Part shown: piece by piece, positions 22,690-34,970 of the stretch | Position numbering within the stretch: position 1 is the first letter of the stretch | How the letters are laid out: each line of letters opens with the position of its first letter | Assembly (NCBI RefSeq): GCF_027409185.1 | Contig: NC_084461.1 | Coordinates: forward strand, 233,508,999 to 233,572,998 | Reading direction: 5' to 3' | DNA length: 64,000 nucleotides | From: Cynocephalus volans | Taxonomy: Eukaryota; Chordata; Mammalia; Dermoptera; Cynocephalidae | Made by a program: the position numbers and the translations under genes | Notes under the pieces: generated by a model | Told to the model about the DNA's origin: nothing | What the model saw: only the letters and a program-made list of their open reading frames with translations | Databases searched by the model: none

Positions 22690-25600
22690 CTTCCTAATGT
22701 AAGGCAGGAAATTCATCTAATTTCACTAATTCTAATTTCACTAATGAAGGGATTACCTTTGATTGACGGTTACTTCCACCATTATTAATGAGAGAGGTGT
22801 GGAGGCAAACAGGATGTTTCCAGTGAAAGTTGGGGTTGAGAGGATAATCATTCACACCTGATGATTTCTGCTTCATCCTGGATGTGACAAAGGTCATGAG
22901 CATAGAACAAGGAGAAAGGAGAGGGTGAAGCCAACTTTGTGAACCATAGACTGGGTGATGTTGGAGGTCCATCCAGCCTAAGCAGCTTCTGGGAGACATT
23001 CCCTTTCTGGACTAGTTGGCCACACTACTGCAGGGTGTGAAGAGTGTGTGCAGAATGCCCAGAAAGTCAGCATGGCCTTCCCCATCTCTCCCCCCCAGCA
23101 AGCCTCACTAGACAGTCACATCTGACACTTGCTTTCCATTCCCAGCTGCCAGTTGAGACTCACTAAGTTTTACCTGACCCATTCTGACAGCACCATGGGG
23201 TGGCTGCATAGAGCATTAGAGATACTCAATGCAGAACAGGTTCATTTTATTTTCTTTTATTAAAAAATAAAAAGAATTGGGATATGGACAGATATAGTGG
23301 CACAAGACTACCGTCAGACAGAGCGTGTACCCACAGGGGTGGGTGATTGAGATGGAATGAAGCAGTCAATGGCCCTTAGGGTAAAGAGGTGAGGGCCAAG
23401 AGGACAGTGTGAGGATGAGTTACCTCACTGATGTATGGCAGGACTTGGAGTGCAGGCATTGACAATGAGCCAGGTACCAATCTCTTTGCTAGACCTTTCA
23501 TTCCCAGCTCAGTTTTGAATTAGTGTTGCCTTTCTTGAAAAAGAGGTCAAGGAGTCCTGGGGAAAGAACAGAAATGAAATTGATTTTTTGGCCTGTCATC
23601 CAATGACTGCCCTATTTGTTACAGAACAATCTATTTTAAATAATCTGCAAACTTCCAAGGGTTTCTTGCTGCTGTTTACATCTGTAGCCTCAGCCCTCAG
23701 ATGGTATCCCCTACAAGACAGATAGGATTAAGATTTGTAATAGAAGCCCATGTGTGAGCACAAGGCACACCCTTTAATGATAGAGTCTAAGACTGTGTTA
23801 GCAGACGCTGGTGATGAGTCCCATCTCTCTGGCCTCAGTTTCATCCATAAACTGCAGGTGGAAGAAAGAGGAAAGTTGTTCAATAGGTGACCCCCCAGGG
23901 GCCTTCCAGCCCTGTCTGTGAGTCAACCATACTGCAATTACTCCGAATAGGAGAAGATGGTTTTGCCAAAGATAGAACCCCAGATGTGGCCAGATAAGAC
24001 ATCAGAGGGAGAGAACAGATCATTGAGACTAGGAGCAAGCATCCAGAAGTCAGACAGCCAGAGCTAAACCCTGGCTCTGCCCTGAAAGCTGTGTCCACTC
24101 AGGGACCTATGGAATATACACTGACCTGAAAGCCACTTGACAGTGTAAAAGAGTGTTACTTCTGGAATAATCTCATGTGAACTAAGGTTCACAAAGCTTG
24201 GAGTTAGTAAAATAAATGTGAAAAGGAGTCTGGGAGGAAGTCACCCCACCTGTATGTGGTAGAACCAGGACTATCAGTTTAATGTCCAGACTTGAGTTCC
24301 CTGTTTGTCTCAACCTAACCCAGAGATTTGAAGATCTGATACGTCCCTGGGATCTCTAGGCTCAGACTGCAGGGAAAGGCCCTGAAAGCCTTGGAAGAGG
24401 GCAAGAAGCTCTTCCCTGACCTACCTGAAGCGAAGCAGAGCACAGGTGGATGCTGCAGGCATTACAAGTGCCTCTGCCTGTCCCTTTCACAGCTCTGGGG
24501 ACTTCTAGCTGGTCCCATGGGAGAACCTGGCTGTCCTTCGGGAACACAGCCCTGCAGTTGTTACCGCATGCGCACACTGCCACCTGCAGGCAGTCTGCTG
24601 AAACTCTGAATTTATCAAGACCCTGGGGTGTAGGGGTGTGTGTGGGTGTGGGTGTGGGTGTAGGGGTGGGTGTGGGTGTCACTTGCCTGGAGCACTTCTT
24701 CTCTGGCCCCTCCTCTTCCCTCTTCTGTTTACCCACTCAGGACCATGGATTGGGCATCCGACTCCTCCTGAGTCTCCTTCGCAGTACCCTGCGACCAGAG
24801 CCCTGTAAATGTTGCTGCTCTTCCCAGACTATGCTAAGCCCCCTTCCCCTCACCCCCATCTCCACAGACTCTCTGTGATCAACGCCATTCCTGTGTCTTT
24901 AGATATCTTCTATGCACAGGCCACACCTCATCTTTATTATTGCCAGACTTGCTCTCTCTATGGTGAGGTCCAGTTCCCCACTCGCCACCACCCCCAAATG
25001 AAAATTTGATTCTATCATTCTCTCTCTCTCTAACCTGTAGAGGTTAATTACACTGAATACCAACTTCTTCCCATGTTCTACAGAGGCTGACCAGGCTGGC
25101 CTCTAAGTGGGCCGGCCACTGCAACCACATTCTGACCACAGGCCTCGCTCACACTCAGTGACCCAGCCTGTCACCTCCATTGTTGTGGCCACACAGACAG
25201 CCCTTTCAGGACCAAGGGCTGGAATTTGATCACTCACTCAGAATTGCCCCTGGCTGAAAGAAGTTAGGGGTTTGGGAGTTCAGCCTAAGTACACTAAATG
25301 GTTGATGGGAGGGAGTTACAAAGACCCCTTACCTCATTTACAGGCAACTAATGGGTCCCAGCTCAGAGCTCCCATGGGAACAGTTGAGACTTCATATTTC
25401 AATCTTTCTCTACCCAGTACTGCTTCCTTCACTTCCTGACACACATTTCTGGATTAGCTTCTGTTTCCTGTGCACTTGGCCTCTGCACATGCCATCGCCT
25501 AGGCTCAGAACACCTTTTGCCCATTCCCTTTGCCTGTGTGAGGACAGGGAAGTAGAAATCCACCCTGCACAGCCCCTCAGCCAGGTCTTTCGGAGAGCAG

Positions 25601-26250
25601 GCCTGGAGGGATCAGGATCTAGTACTGTCCCATGTCACCCACTCCTCATTTGCACTCTGACTCTGGTGTCTCACTCTGCTTCCACTGCTCCAGCAGCTTC
25701 TGGCCAGTCTCCCCTCAGGGCTCCTGCCTGGCATCTGCCCCCTGCCTCTCTCTGACAGGCACATTCAGACACCACGAGAATGAGTAGCTGATTGCTCGGG
25801 CTAGTCATAATCATTTGCACCCCTTCATGGGCAGAACTTTTATTCAGGTCTTGCAGGTCCCTGCCCAGCCCACAAGGGCCTGACTTAAGGTCCAGGGCCT
25901 GCCCACGGTCCAGTAGCTGTGCCCAGAATGGGGAATTTGTGGTACAGAACATGGAGAGTCTGGGTAAGGGGCCTCCAATGGGAGGTGTGGCATGGCCAGC
26001 TCTCTGAGGTCCCCAGGACAGGACAGTGATGAGCAACATAGGCACATAATGTCTATTCCGCCTGCTGACTGCAGACAATGAAGTAAGTTTAGATCATGTA
26101 TTAGCATTTGTAACCGGTTTTAGTATGCATATATAGATCCAGTTTTGTAATGGTTATATTATTATTTGTCAGTTTTTAAAGATGTTTGAAACATTCATGA
26201 GACTCTTGAGTCATTAGAATTGGGAACAGTATAATTGATTACATTTAATG
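22690..26250. other. intergenic sequence upstream of the CpG island
   Basis: No gene is recognised. Contents include AT-rich runs near 23243-23280, a G-rich minisatellite (24627-24681), and sequence at 25430-25560 weakly resembling L2. Confidence 0.4.
24627..24681 (+). repeat. G-rich (GTGGGT)n minisatellite
   Basis: Hexamer units GTGGGT and variants repeat about eight times. Runs of three to four G occur every few bases, so the plus strand could form a G-quadruplex. Confidence 0.9.
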
Positions 26251-26267
26251 TTTAAATGTTCAGGGGA

Positions 26268-26296
26268 GTGCTCGCTTCGGCAGCACATATACTAAA
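26268..26296 (+). pseudogene. 3'-truncated U6 snRNA retrocopy (tailless)
   Basis: The sequence equals the 5' end of U6 snRNA: GTGCTCGCTTCGGCAGCACA, then TATACTAAA. It then stops. It is flanked by perfect 15-bp direct repeats TAAATGTTCAGGGGA (26253-26267 and 26293-26307; the second overlaps the U6 match by the bases TAAA). No poly(A) tail is present. This fits the known class of tailless retropseudogenes made by L1 machinery from structured RNAs. It is far too short to function. Confidence 0.92.
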
Positions 26297-26307
26297 TGTT
26301 CAGGGGA

Positions 26308-27370
26308 AATCTACTTTATTAAAATTATAAAAAATTCAATTTATTTAGAAGTAGTTTGTGAATATTTAGAGAAATGTTAACTGTTTCAATTTTCTTTCCC
26401 AGGACATTAGACAAGGTATACAATTGGGTATGTTTCACTGCATGCACAGAGTCCCTTGGGCATTAAACAACAGCTGTGAGGAGTCACGTAGGATGCTAAG
26501 AGCCAGGTGAGGCAGCAGGTCCTGAGTTGTCTGTGCACCAGGAGGTAGGAGGGTATCTGTCCTGTGCTGTGTCCTACAGCCCAGCTGGGGTCAGTGGAAG
26601 TGGCTTCCCCAGTGCAGTAGGGTAAGCAATCCACGCAGCCTGAAGTTTGCCTAAATGTTCTCCTGAGTCATGAAGGCTGGAGAAGAGATAGGAGCCAGAT
26701 AAGGGCAGCCTGGGAATCTTCCTGGCAGAGGCTTCAAAGGCTTCCTGCTTCCAAGGGCAAGCAGCGCCACCCTCCCCGGGAACTGGCTGTGCCTGTTCTC
26801 CAGGACCCACTCCCCAGCCCCTCCCTCCCAGAGGGTGCTGGCCCCTTCCTCCCTCTTGTGTGAGCAGGGCTGGTGCAAGAGCCTGGCAGCAGAACTGGCC
26901 TTCTCTCCCCCTCAGGAAGTCCAGCACAGTCAGGACGGGCCTCGGTCCAGGGCCAGCTGGGTTCACTGGTTCAGGAAGATTGGTGCTCCCAGGACGCTTC
27001 TCTGGATTTGTGTTTCTTTCCAGCTCCCACCCAGACAGGCCTATGGGGCTCCACAAGCGCCTCAAACCATATGGATTTTCCACAGTTCCATGTGGCACGA
27101 GTTTCACACCACATCCTTATGGTTATCCCTATCGGAGGGGGTGAAGGGAAGGGCACAAAACATTGAACCGCTAGGGAGGTTTACCAAGCACGTGGTTGGT
27201 AAGGTGCTATTTTTATTATTTTGTTAAAAATGCTTGATTAGTTAATACATTCATATGGAACAAATTATAAAGGCTCAAAAGGGCATTGGAAGGGACATTC
27301 TTCTCTCACCTATGTCCCTAGACACCAGTACCCTTTTCCTAAAGGCAAATATTGTTACCAGTTTTTCATG
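26308..27370. other. intergenic sequence, nothing recognised
   Basis: Includes a 177-codon open frame on the minus strand (27107-26574) with no recognisable domain. It has GC-moderate composition and no other feature. Confidence 0.35.
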
Positions 27371-27374
27371 TATT

Positions 27375-27785
27375 TTCCCGTAAATATGTTATGGCAGACA
27401 CTGCTGGTTTTTCCCTCAAATCCATTCTACCTTCTTTTTTTAGAGATAGAACCAACAAAATTTAGCTGGGTATAAAGTCATACATGAGAAAGACTACATT
27501 TCCCAGCCACTCTTACAGATAAGTACAGTCAAGTCCTGGCCAATAGGACGTGAGCAAAAGTGATGTGCGCTGCTTCCAGTTTATACCTTAGGGGAAAGGA
27601 GGGTGTCCCTCCCCACCAGCCCAGGCAAACAAGGTGAGGCACCTTCTTAGAACAAGAAGGCATCAGCCTAGGACTCTGGAGCAACAACACTGAAGGAGCC
27701 TGGTCCCTGATGCAATGGAGCCACCATCCCAGCCTGGATTACTTATGTCCAGAGTATTATGTAAGAGAGAAGTAAACATCTGCCT
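27375..27785 (+). repeat. old MER-type interspersed repeat
   Basis: The phrases ACATTTCCCAGCCACTCTTA, TCCTGGCCAATAGGACGTGA and GAAGTAAACATCTGCCTTGT match the layout of an ancient eutherian repeat also seen at 22310-22585. Confidence 0.55.
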
Positions 27786-28436
27786 TGTTAGACCCAAATT
27801 AATACATAAATAGATGGATACAAATAGAATACCCTTGAGACTATATGCCTTGCTTTTTCTTTTACAGTATGGACAGTTCCCAACTTAGGATGGTTCTGCT
27901 TATGATTTTTCATCTTTACGATGGTGAGAAAGCAATATGCATTCAGCAGAAAGCATACTTCGACTACACATACAACCCTTCTGTTTCTCACTTTCGGTAT
28001 GGTATCCAATAAGTTACATGAGACATTCAACACTTTAATGTAAAATACGCTTTGTGTTAGATAATTTTGCCCAAATGTAGGCCAACGTAAATATTCTGAG
28101 CACATCAAAGGTAGGCGAGGCTATGATGTTCGGTAGTTTAGCTGTGTTAAATGCATTTTCAGGTTACGATACTTTTAACTTGTGATGGGTTTATTGGGAC
28201 ATAACCCCATCCTAAGTCGAAGAGCATCTGTATATTTTCACTTGCCAATGTATTTTGATATATATGATAAATATATTGGCATATATTATGCGCTTATCAA
28301 GTACATTAAAACTTCCTTTTTTTTATGACCGCATAACAATTTGTTATTTGGATATACCACCATTAACCGGCTCTGTCAATGGATATTTGGGTTCTTTCAA
28401 TTATTGTGTTGTTAAAAAATATGCAGTGACCTTTTT
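27786..28436. other. intergenic AT-rich sequence
   Basis: Nothing is recognised with confidence. Parts such as 28190-28430 resemble old antisense LINE sequence. Confidence 0.3.
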
Positions 28437-28794
28437 TAACAGGCTTTATTTTTTTTAAGAGCAATTTTAGGTTCTCAGTAAAATTGAGTGAAGGTACAGA
28501 GGTTTTCCATATACCCCCTACTCCCACCTAAGCATAGCCTCCCCCATTATAAACGTCCCCCACGAGAGTGGCACATTTGTTACAATAGATGAACCTACAT
28601 TGTCACATGGTAATCACCCAGTGTCCATAGGGTTCACTTGGTGTTGTACGTTCTGTGTGTTTAGACAAATGTATGATGGCATGTATCTGCCCCTACAGTA
28701 TCAAATAGAACAGTTTCACTATCCTAAAAACCTTCTGTGCTATGCCTGTTCATCCCTCCCTCCTGGGTAACCCTTGTCAACTGCTGATTTTTTA

Positions 28795-28968
28795 TTTATT
28801 TATTTATTTTATTTATTTTATTTTTATTTTTATTTTTTTTGTCGTTTTTTCGTGACCGGCACTCAGCCAGCGAGTGCACTGGTCAGTCCTATATAGGATC
28901 TGAACCCACGGCGGGAGCGTCGCCGCACTGCCAGCGCAGCACTCTACCAAGTGCGCCACGGCTCGGCC
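28795..28968 (-). repeat. compound tRNA-type SINE with 17-bp target-site duplication
   Basis: On the minus strand it starts GGGCCGAGCCGTGGCGCACT, contains a GC-rich insert between the tRNA-like arms, then a second arm ending GTGCCGGTCACGAAAAAACG, and an A/T-rich tail. Perfect 17-bp direct repeats (28778-28794 and 28969-28985) flank it. The host sequence is the old L1. Confidence 0.93.
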
Positions 28969-29323
28969 CAACTGCTGATTTTTTACTGTCTCTCTATTTT
29001 CGCCTTTTCACGAAAGTCATACAGTTGGAATCATACGGTATGTAGCCTCTTTGGATTGGTTTTTTTCACTTAGTAAAATGCATGTAATCGTGTCTGTTTA
29101 TGGTTTGATAGCTCATTTCTTTTTAATGCTCAATAACATTTCATTATCTGGATGTACCACCATTTATTTATCCATTCATTCCTTGATAACATGATGCAGA
29201 ACATCTTTTCATTTGCTTGATTGTCATCTGTGCATCTTCTTTGGTGGGTTATCTGTTCAGGTCTTTGGCCCATTTATTAGTGGGGTAGTGGAGTTGTTCA
29301 TTTTCTTATGGTTGAGCTTTAAG

Positions 29324-29533
29324 TTTTTTTTTTTTTTTTTTTTTTTTTAATGAGATGACCAGTAAGGGGATCTTAACCCTTTTTTTTTTTTTTTTTTTTT
29401 TTAAAGGATCCGAACCCGTGGCCTTGGTGTTATCAGCACCACACTCTCCCGAGTGAGCCACGGCCGGCCCGATCTTAACCCTTGACTTGGTGTTGTTAGC
29501 ACCACACTCTCCCAAGTGAGCCACGGGCCGGCC
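29324..29533 (-). repeat. compound SINE split by a second SINE
   Basis: This is a GGCCGGCCC-type element in the old L1. The flanking repeat CTTTAAG occurs at 29317-29323 and 29534-29540. The body is interrupted at 29380-29470 by another member of the same family. Its tail is a long T run on the plus strand. Confidence 0.88.
29380..29470 (-). repeat. SINE inserted inside a SINE
   Basis: A 91-base monomeric copy with its own poly(A) tail. It is flanked by 11-bp repeats GATCTTAACCC (29369-29379 and 29471-29481), which are duplicated from the host SINE at 29324-29533. Confidence 0.93.
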
Positions 29534-29987
29534 CTTTAAGAGTTTTTTTGTATATTTTGGATTACAAGCCTTTATCAGATACATCTTTGCAAATATTTTT
29601 CTCCCACTTTGTGTCTTGTCTTTTCATTCTCTTGATGGTATCTTTTGCAGAGCAGCAGTTTTTAATTTTAACGAAGTCCAGCTTATCAATTCTTTCTTTC
29701 ATGGATCATGACTTTCGTGTCATTTCTAAAAATCATGGCCAAACCCAAGGTCATCTAGGTTTTATTGTATGTTATCTTCTAGAAGTCTTATAGTTTTATG
29801 TTTTACATTTTGGTCTATGATTCATTTTGAGCTAACTTTTGTGAAGGGTGTAAGGTCAGTGTCTCAATTCATTTTTTTGCTTGTAGACATCTCAGTTCAC
29901 CATTTGTTGAAAAACTCTCTGCTCCATTATATTGCCTTTACTCCTCTGTCAATGATCACTTGACTATATTTCTATGGCTGTGTTTCT

Positions 29988-30139
29988 TTTTTTTTTTTTT
30001 TTTTTTTTTGCCTTTTTCGTGACCAGCACTCAGCCCCGTGAGTGCACCGGCCATTCCTATACAGGATCCGAACCCGCGGCGGGAGTGTCGCCGCGCTCCC
30101 AGCGCCGCACTCTCCCGAGTGCGCCACGGGGCTCGGCCC
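29988..30139 (-). repeat. compound tRNA-type SINE with 16-bp target-site duplication
   Basis: This has the same architecture as the copy at 28795-28968 (minus-strand start GGGCCGAGCCCCGTGGCGCA, end GTGCTGGTCACGAAAAAGGC) and a long poly(A) tail. Perfect flanking repeats CTATGGCTGTGTTTCT lie at 29972-29987 and 30140-30155. Confidence 0.95.
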
Positions 30140-31680
30140 CTATGGCTGTGTTTCTGCATTCTCTGTTCCATTGATCTATTTGTCTGTTCTTTTGCCAGTA
30201 CCACACTGTTTTGATGATTGTAGCTTTATAGTAAGCCTTGAAGTCGGTTTGTGTCAGTTCTTCAGCTTTGTTGTTTCCTTTAACATTATGTTGGCTCCTC
30301 TGGGTCTTTTGCCTCTTCACATAAACTTTAAAATAAGTTTGTTGATATATGTAAAAAAACTTGCTGGGATGTTGATGGGAATTGCACTGTATCTGTAGAT
30401 CAAATTGGGAAGAACTTACGTCTTAACAATATTGAGTCTTCCTATTCATAAATATGGAATGTCTCTCCATTTAGTTCTTCTCTGATTTTGTTCATTAGGG
30501 TCTTGCAGTTTTCCTCCCACAGATCTTGTACATATTTTGCTAGATGTCTACCTAAATATTTTTTTTCTTGGTGTAATGTAAATGGTATTGTGTTTTTAAT
30601 TTCAAATTCCACTTGTTCATTGCTGATATATAGGAAAGCAGTTGACTTTTGTACATTAACCTTGTATCCTGCAAACCTGCTGTAATCACTTATTAGTTCC
30701 GGTTTTTTTGTTGATTTTTTTTCAGATTTTCTACATAGATAATCATGTCTTCTGTGAAGAGTTTTATTTCTTCATTCACAATTTGTCTCTTTTATTTGCT
30801 TTGCTTGTCTCATTGCATTAGTTATGATTTTTACTACAGTGTTGAAAAGGCATAGTGAAAGGTGATGTCTTGCCTAGTTTCTGATCTTAGTGGGAAAGCT
30901 GCTAATTTCTCACCATTAAATAAGGTGTTAGCTGTAGTTTTTTGTAGATATTCTTTATCAAGTTGAGGATGTTCTCTTCTATTTCAGTTTACTGACAGTA
31001 TTTTTTTAAATCATGAACTGGTGTTGATTTTTGTCAAATGCTTTTTGTGCATCTATTGATATAATCATGCGATTTTTCTTTTGTTAGCCTGTTGATGTAA
31101 TGGATTATATTAACTGATTTTCAAATGTTAAACCAGCCTTGCATACCTAGGATAAATCCCACATGGTCATTGTGTATAATTCTTTTTATACGTTGTTGGA
31201 TGCGACTTGCTAATATTTTGTTGAGGATTGTTTCATCTATGTTCAAGAGATACAGATCTGTAGTTTTCCTGTAACGTCTGTTCCTGGTTTTCACATTAGG
31301 GTAATGCCAGCCTCATAGAAAGAATTAGGAATTATTCTCTCTGCAAATATTCTCTGAAAGAGATGATAGAGAATTGGTATAATTTCTTTCTTAAATGTTT
31401 GATGGAATTCACTAGGCCTTATATTTTCTTTTTTGGAAGGTTATTAATTATTGACTCAATTTCTTTAATAGATGTAGGCCTATTCAGATTATTTATTTCT
31501 TCTTGTGTGAAGTCTGGCAGAGTGTGTCTTTAGAGAAAATGGTCTGTTTCATCTAGATCATCAAATCTGTGGGGCATAGTGATGTTCATAGTATTCTTTG
31601 GTTATGCTCTTAATGGCCATGGGATTTGTAGTGATGTTCTCTCTTTCATTTCTGATGTTAGAATTTGGTTTTCTTTGGAT

Positions 31681-32752
31681 TTTTTTTTTGTGTGGGGGGG
31701 GTTGGGGGTTTGGATCCTGTGGCCTTCATCCATGCCCCCAACTAAATGCAGTCAGATACAAGGCCCCAGCCCAAAGCAGCAACCCAGGGGCCCAGGACTC
31801 TAGGTTTCCTATCCCAGACACTTTCCTGTGAGCCAGAAGTATATAAAGTACTGGTGTGTGACCATCCTCTGGGGAAAGCAAGAGCCCTGCTCCTGGACCA
31901 AGGCAGCAGGAAGAGGGGCTCTGCTCTGGAAGGGCAGGGCATAGGCCTGGGTTCCCAGAGGACTGGGAGGGAAGGAGAGCCTATCACTTCCATCTTGTGG
32001 CTGGGAAAACCAGATGCAGTACTGGGCAGGAGAGAACTGAAAAAAGGAACCTTCGCCGTGGAGTCCTAAGAGTGTGAGGTTGAGGGGTGGGTAAATTTGT
32101 ACCCCTGTGAAGTGGGGGCAAGTAAGGGAGGGTTTGGGGATCTCAGAGAATGGGACAGCCCCTCCAGCACTTATTCTTGTGGACCTGAAGGCCAGCCCAA
32201 GTGACCATCTCTAATACCTCCCGCATCCCCTCCTTGGTCTTGGCTTAGCACTCAAGGCAGCCAAAGGTACTGATCCGGTTCACCACGTCCCGGCCTTCCT
32301 CAGATTGCACAGACTCCTGCTTCGTCTTGGCCAGCTCTCTCCTGCTATGCTCATCTTGCCTCAGGTCCTTCTTGTTCCCCACTAGGATAATGGGCACATT
32401 GGGGCAGAAGTGCTTCACCTCCAGGGTCCACTTCTCAGGAATGTTTTCCAGGCTCTCAGGGCTGTCAGTGGAGAAGCACAGCAGAGTGATATGGGTAGAA
32501 GAAAGACCACAGGTAATCATAGTCTTCCTGCCCTGCTATGTCCCACAGAGCCAGCTCCACCTGCTTGCCGTCCACCTCAATGTCTGCCATATAATCCTCA
32601 AAGACAGAAGGGATGCAGACCTCTGGAAACTGATCCTTGCTGAAAACAATGAGGAGGCAGATCTTCCCACAGGCACCATCCCCCACAATCACCAGCTTCT
32701 TTCAGGTTGCAGCCTCACCTGGGACGTGTGCTCTGCCATCTCCAGCTGACAT
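31681..32752 (-). pseudogene. RHOC: RHOC processed pseudogene
   Basis: The minus strand encodes an intronless relic of a Rho small GTPase. Visible blocks are IVGDGACGK (P-loop; the following Thr is replaced by Ile), [42 protein letters not shown] and SEEGRD. RQDEH, the SEEGRD block and the terminal GCPIL-type end (stop at 32145-32143) fit RHOC rather than RHOA. Breaks are a lost start codon near 32715, a frameshift between about 32520 and 32465, and a premature stop at 32247-32245. The 3' UTR continues to a poly(A) tract (T run at about 31680-31689). The host sequence is the old L1, so this is a dead L1-mediated mRNA retrocopy. Confidence 0.93.
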
Positions 32753-32980
32753 TAGTAACTTGTAAACTCTCCTTTTTTTCTTAGTTAACCTGGCTAGAGG
32801 CTTATCAATTTTATTTATCTTTTCAAAGAACCAACTTCTTGTCTTTATTGATTTCTTATTTTCAATTTCATTGATTTCTGCTCTAATTTTTATGATTTCT
32901 TTTCATCTGCTTACTTTGGATTTAATTTGTTCTTTTTTTAGCTCTTTAAGGTTGAAGCTTAGATTATTAATTTTATCTTT

Positions 32981-33081
32981 TTGTTGTTGTTTGTTTTGGG
33001 CAGCTGGCCTATATGGGGATCCAAACCCTTGCCTTTGTGTTATAACACTATGTTCAGACCAATTGAACTAACCAGCCAGCC
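32981..33081 (-). repeat. tRNA-Ile-type SINE monomer
   Basis: The minus strand reads GGCTGGCTGGTTAGTTCAAT, then a box B-like GGTTTGGATCCCC, then GGCCAGCTG and an ACAAACAACAA tail. It is inserted in the old L1. Confidence 0.85.
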
Positions 33082-34240
33082 TACATCCTTCTTTTTTAAT
33101 GTTTGTATTAAATACTAACATTTGTATTAAATACTAACAGTTTGTATTAAATTTTCCTCTAAGTATTGGTTTTGCTGCATTTCAAAAATTTTGATAAGTT
33201 GTGTTTTCATTTACATTTATTTCAAAATATTTTAAAATTCCTCTCGAGATTTCTTCTTTGAGCCATGTGTTATTTAGAAGTATTCTGTTTAATCTTTGAG
33301 AAATTAGTATAGCTACTTCTGCTTTCTTTTTATTGGAGTAGTATGCTGTATCTTTCCTCATCTATTTACTTTTCATCTATATGTGTCTTAATATTTGAAG
33401 TGGGTTTCTTGTAGACAGCATTCAGTTGCATCTTAGTTTTTTGATTCACTCTGACAATCTCTGTCTTTTAATTGGTGCATTTAGCATTGATGTTCAAAGT
33501 GATTACTGATATAGTTGGGTTAACACATACTTATTTGTCACTTTGCTATTTGTTGCCCTTGTTCTTCATTACTAGTTTTGTCTTCCCTTTTTCTGCCTTT
33601 TGTGGTTTTAATTGAGCATTTTGTATAATTCCATTTTCTCTCCATTATCAGTTACATTTCTTTTTTCTTACTTTTTTAAGTTGTTGTCCTAAAGTTTGCA
33701 ATATACGTTTATAACTAATCCAAGTCTACTTGCAAGTAACACTATACCACTTTTCAGTAGTGTGAGTACCCTATAATAACAAAATAAACCTAATACCTCC
33801 CTCTTGTCCTTTGTATTATTGCTGTCATTTATTTCACTTATATAGAAAAGTACACACACACGTAATCTAATACATTGTTGCTATAATTATTGTGAACAGA
33901 CTGTTATCTATCATATCAATTAGGAATAATAAAAATAAAGGATTTTATTTTACCTTCACTTATTCTTTCTCCCAGGCTTTTCCTTCATATAGATCTGAGT
34001 TTCTGGCCTATATAATTTTCCTTCTCTAAAGAACTTTTAACTTTTCTTGCAAGGCAGGTCTACTAGCAACCTGAGAAAGACTTAACAGAATTGTAGATTG
34101 GTTTTTTTTCCTCTCAGTACTTTAAATATTTCACTCTACTCTCTTTTTCCTTGTATGGTTTCTGAGGAGAAGTTGCACATAATTCTTATCTGTGTTCCTC
34201 TATAGGAAGCTGTTTTTTCCCTCTAGCTTTTCCTTGTCTG

Positions 34241-34334
34241 TGTTGTGTTGGTGGCTGGTGGGTACAGGGATCTGAACCTTCTGACCTTGGTGTTATAACA
34301 CCATACTGTAACCAACTGAGCCAACTGGCCAGAC
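34241..34334 (-). repeat. tRNA-Ile-type SINE monomer
   Basis: The minus strand reads GGCCAGTTGGCTCAGTTGGT, GTGTTATAACACCAAGGTCA and GGTTCAGATCCC. The L1 phrase CTCTAGCTT appears on both sides and is probably the target-site duplication. Confidence 0.82.
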
Positions 34335-34970
34335 ATTCTCTCTAGCTTCTTTCAAGATTTTTTCATCTTTGATTTTCTACAATTTGAATATGATATGCCT
34401 CGATGTAGTTTTTTGTTTCTTTGTTTTTGTTTTATTTTGCCTGTGTGTTTGTATCTGTTTTGTTCTGTTTCGTTTGCTTGTTTGTTTGGTATTTATCCTC
34501 TCCTTGGTGTTTTCTTAGCTTCCTGGATCTGTGATTTTGTATCCTACATTACTTTGGTGAAATTCTTAGTCACTATTGCTTCAAGTATTTCTTTTGTTCC
34601 TCTTTTTCTTATTATTGTGGTATTTCCGTTATGCATATGTTACAACTTTTTCTTTTAATGTTATGACTTTTGTAGTTATCCCACAGTTTTTGGATATTCT
34701 GTTCTTTTGTTTTTCTGATTTTTTCTGTTTCTGTATTCGGGGGGGGGGGTTGTTTGTTTGTTTGTTTCATTTTTCTGTCTTTTTTTTTCTCTTTGCTTTC
34801 CAGTTTTGGCAGTTTCTATTGAAATATCCCCAAGCTCGGGATTTCTTTCCTCAGTTGTGTCCAGTCTACCAATAAGTCCATCAAAGGCATTCTTCATTTC
34901 TGTCACAGTGTTTTCAATCACTAGCATTTCTTTTAGTCTTTCATAGAATTTCCATTTCTCTGTCTGCAAT

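Larger units (their letters stand above)
28437..34970 (-). mobile_element. ancient L1 (L1M-type), antisense, interrupted
   Basis: The plus strand carries the reverse complement of a long L1. It starts with the 3' UTR (TTTTAGGTTCTCAGTAAAAT at about 28467), passes through the ORF2 end (AATATTGAGTCTTCCTATTC at about 30428) and continues through ORF2 (TCTTGTAGACAGCATTCAGT at about 33408). It reaches the 5' region near 34970. There are no long open frames. It is interrupted by SINEs at 28795, 29324, 29988, 32981 and 34241 and by the RHOC retrocopy at 31681-32752. It probably continues at 35966-36044, 37694-38290 and 40760-41045. Confidence 0.85.

Noticed and set aside
26574-27107. 177-codon minus-strand open frame
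   Set aside because: No known domain, no splice context and no codon pattern supporting it; chance is sufficient.
34395-34946. Phe/Leu-rich open frames of up to 99 codons
   Set aside because: They fall in antisense L1 sequence with T-rich composition.
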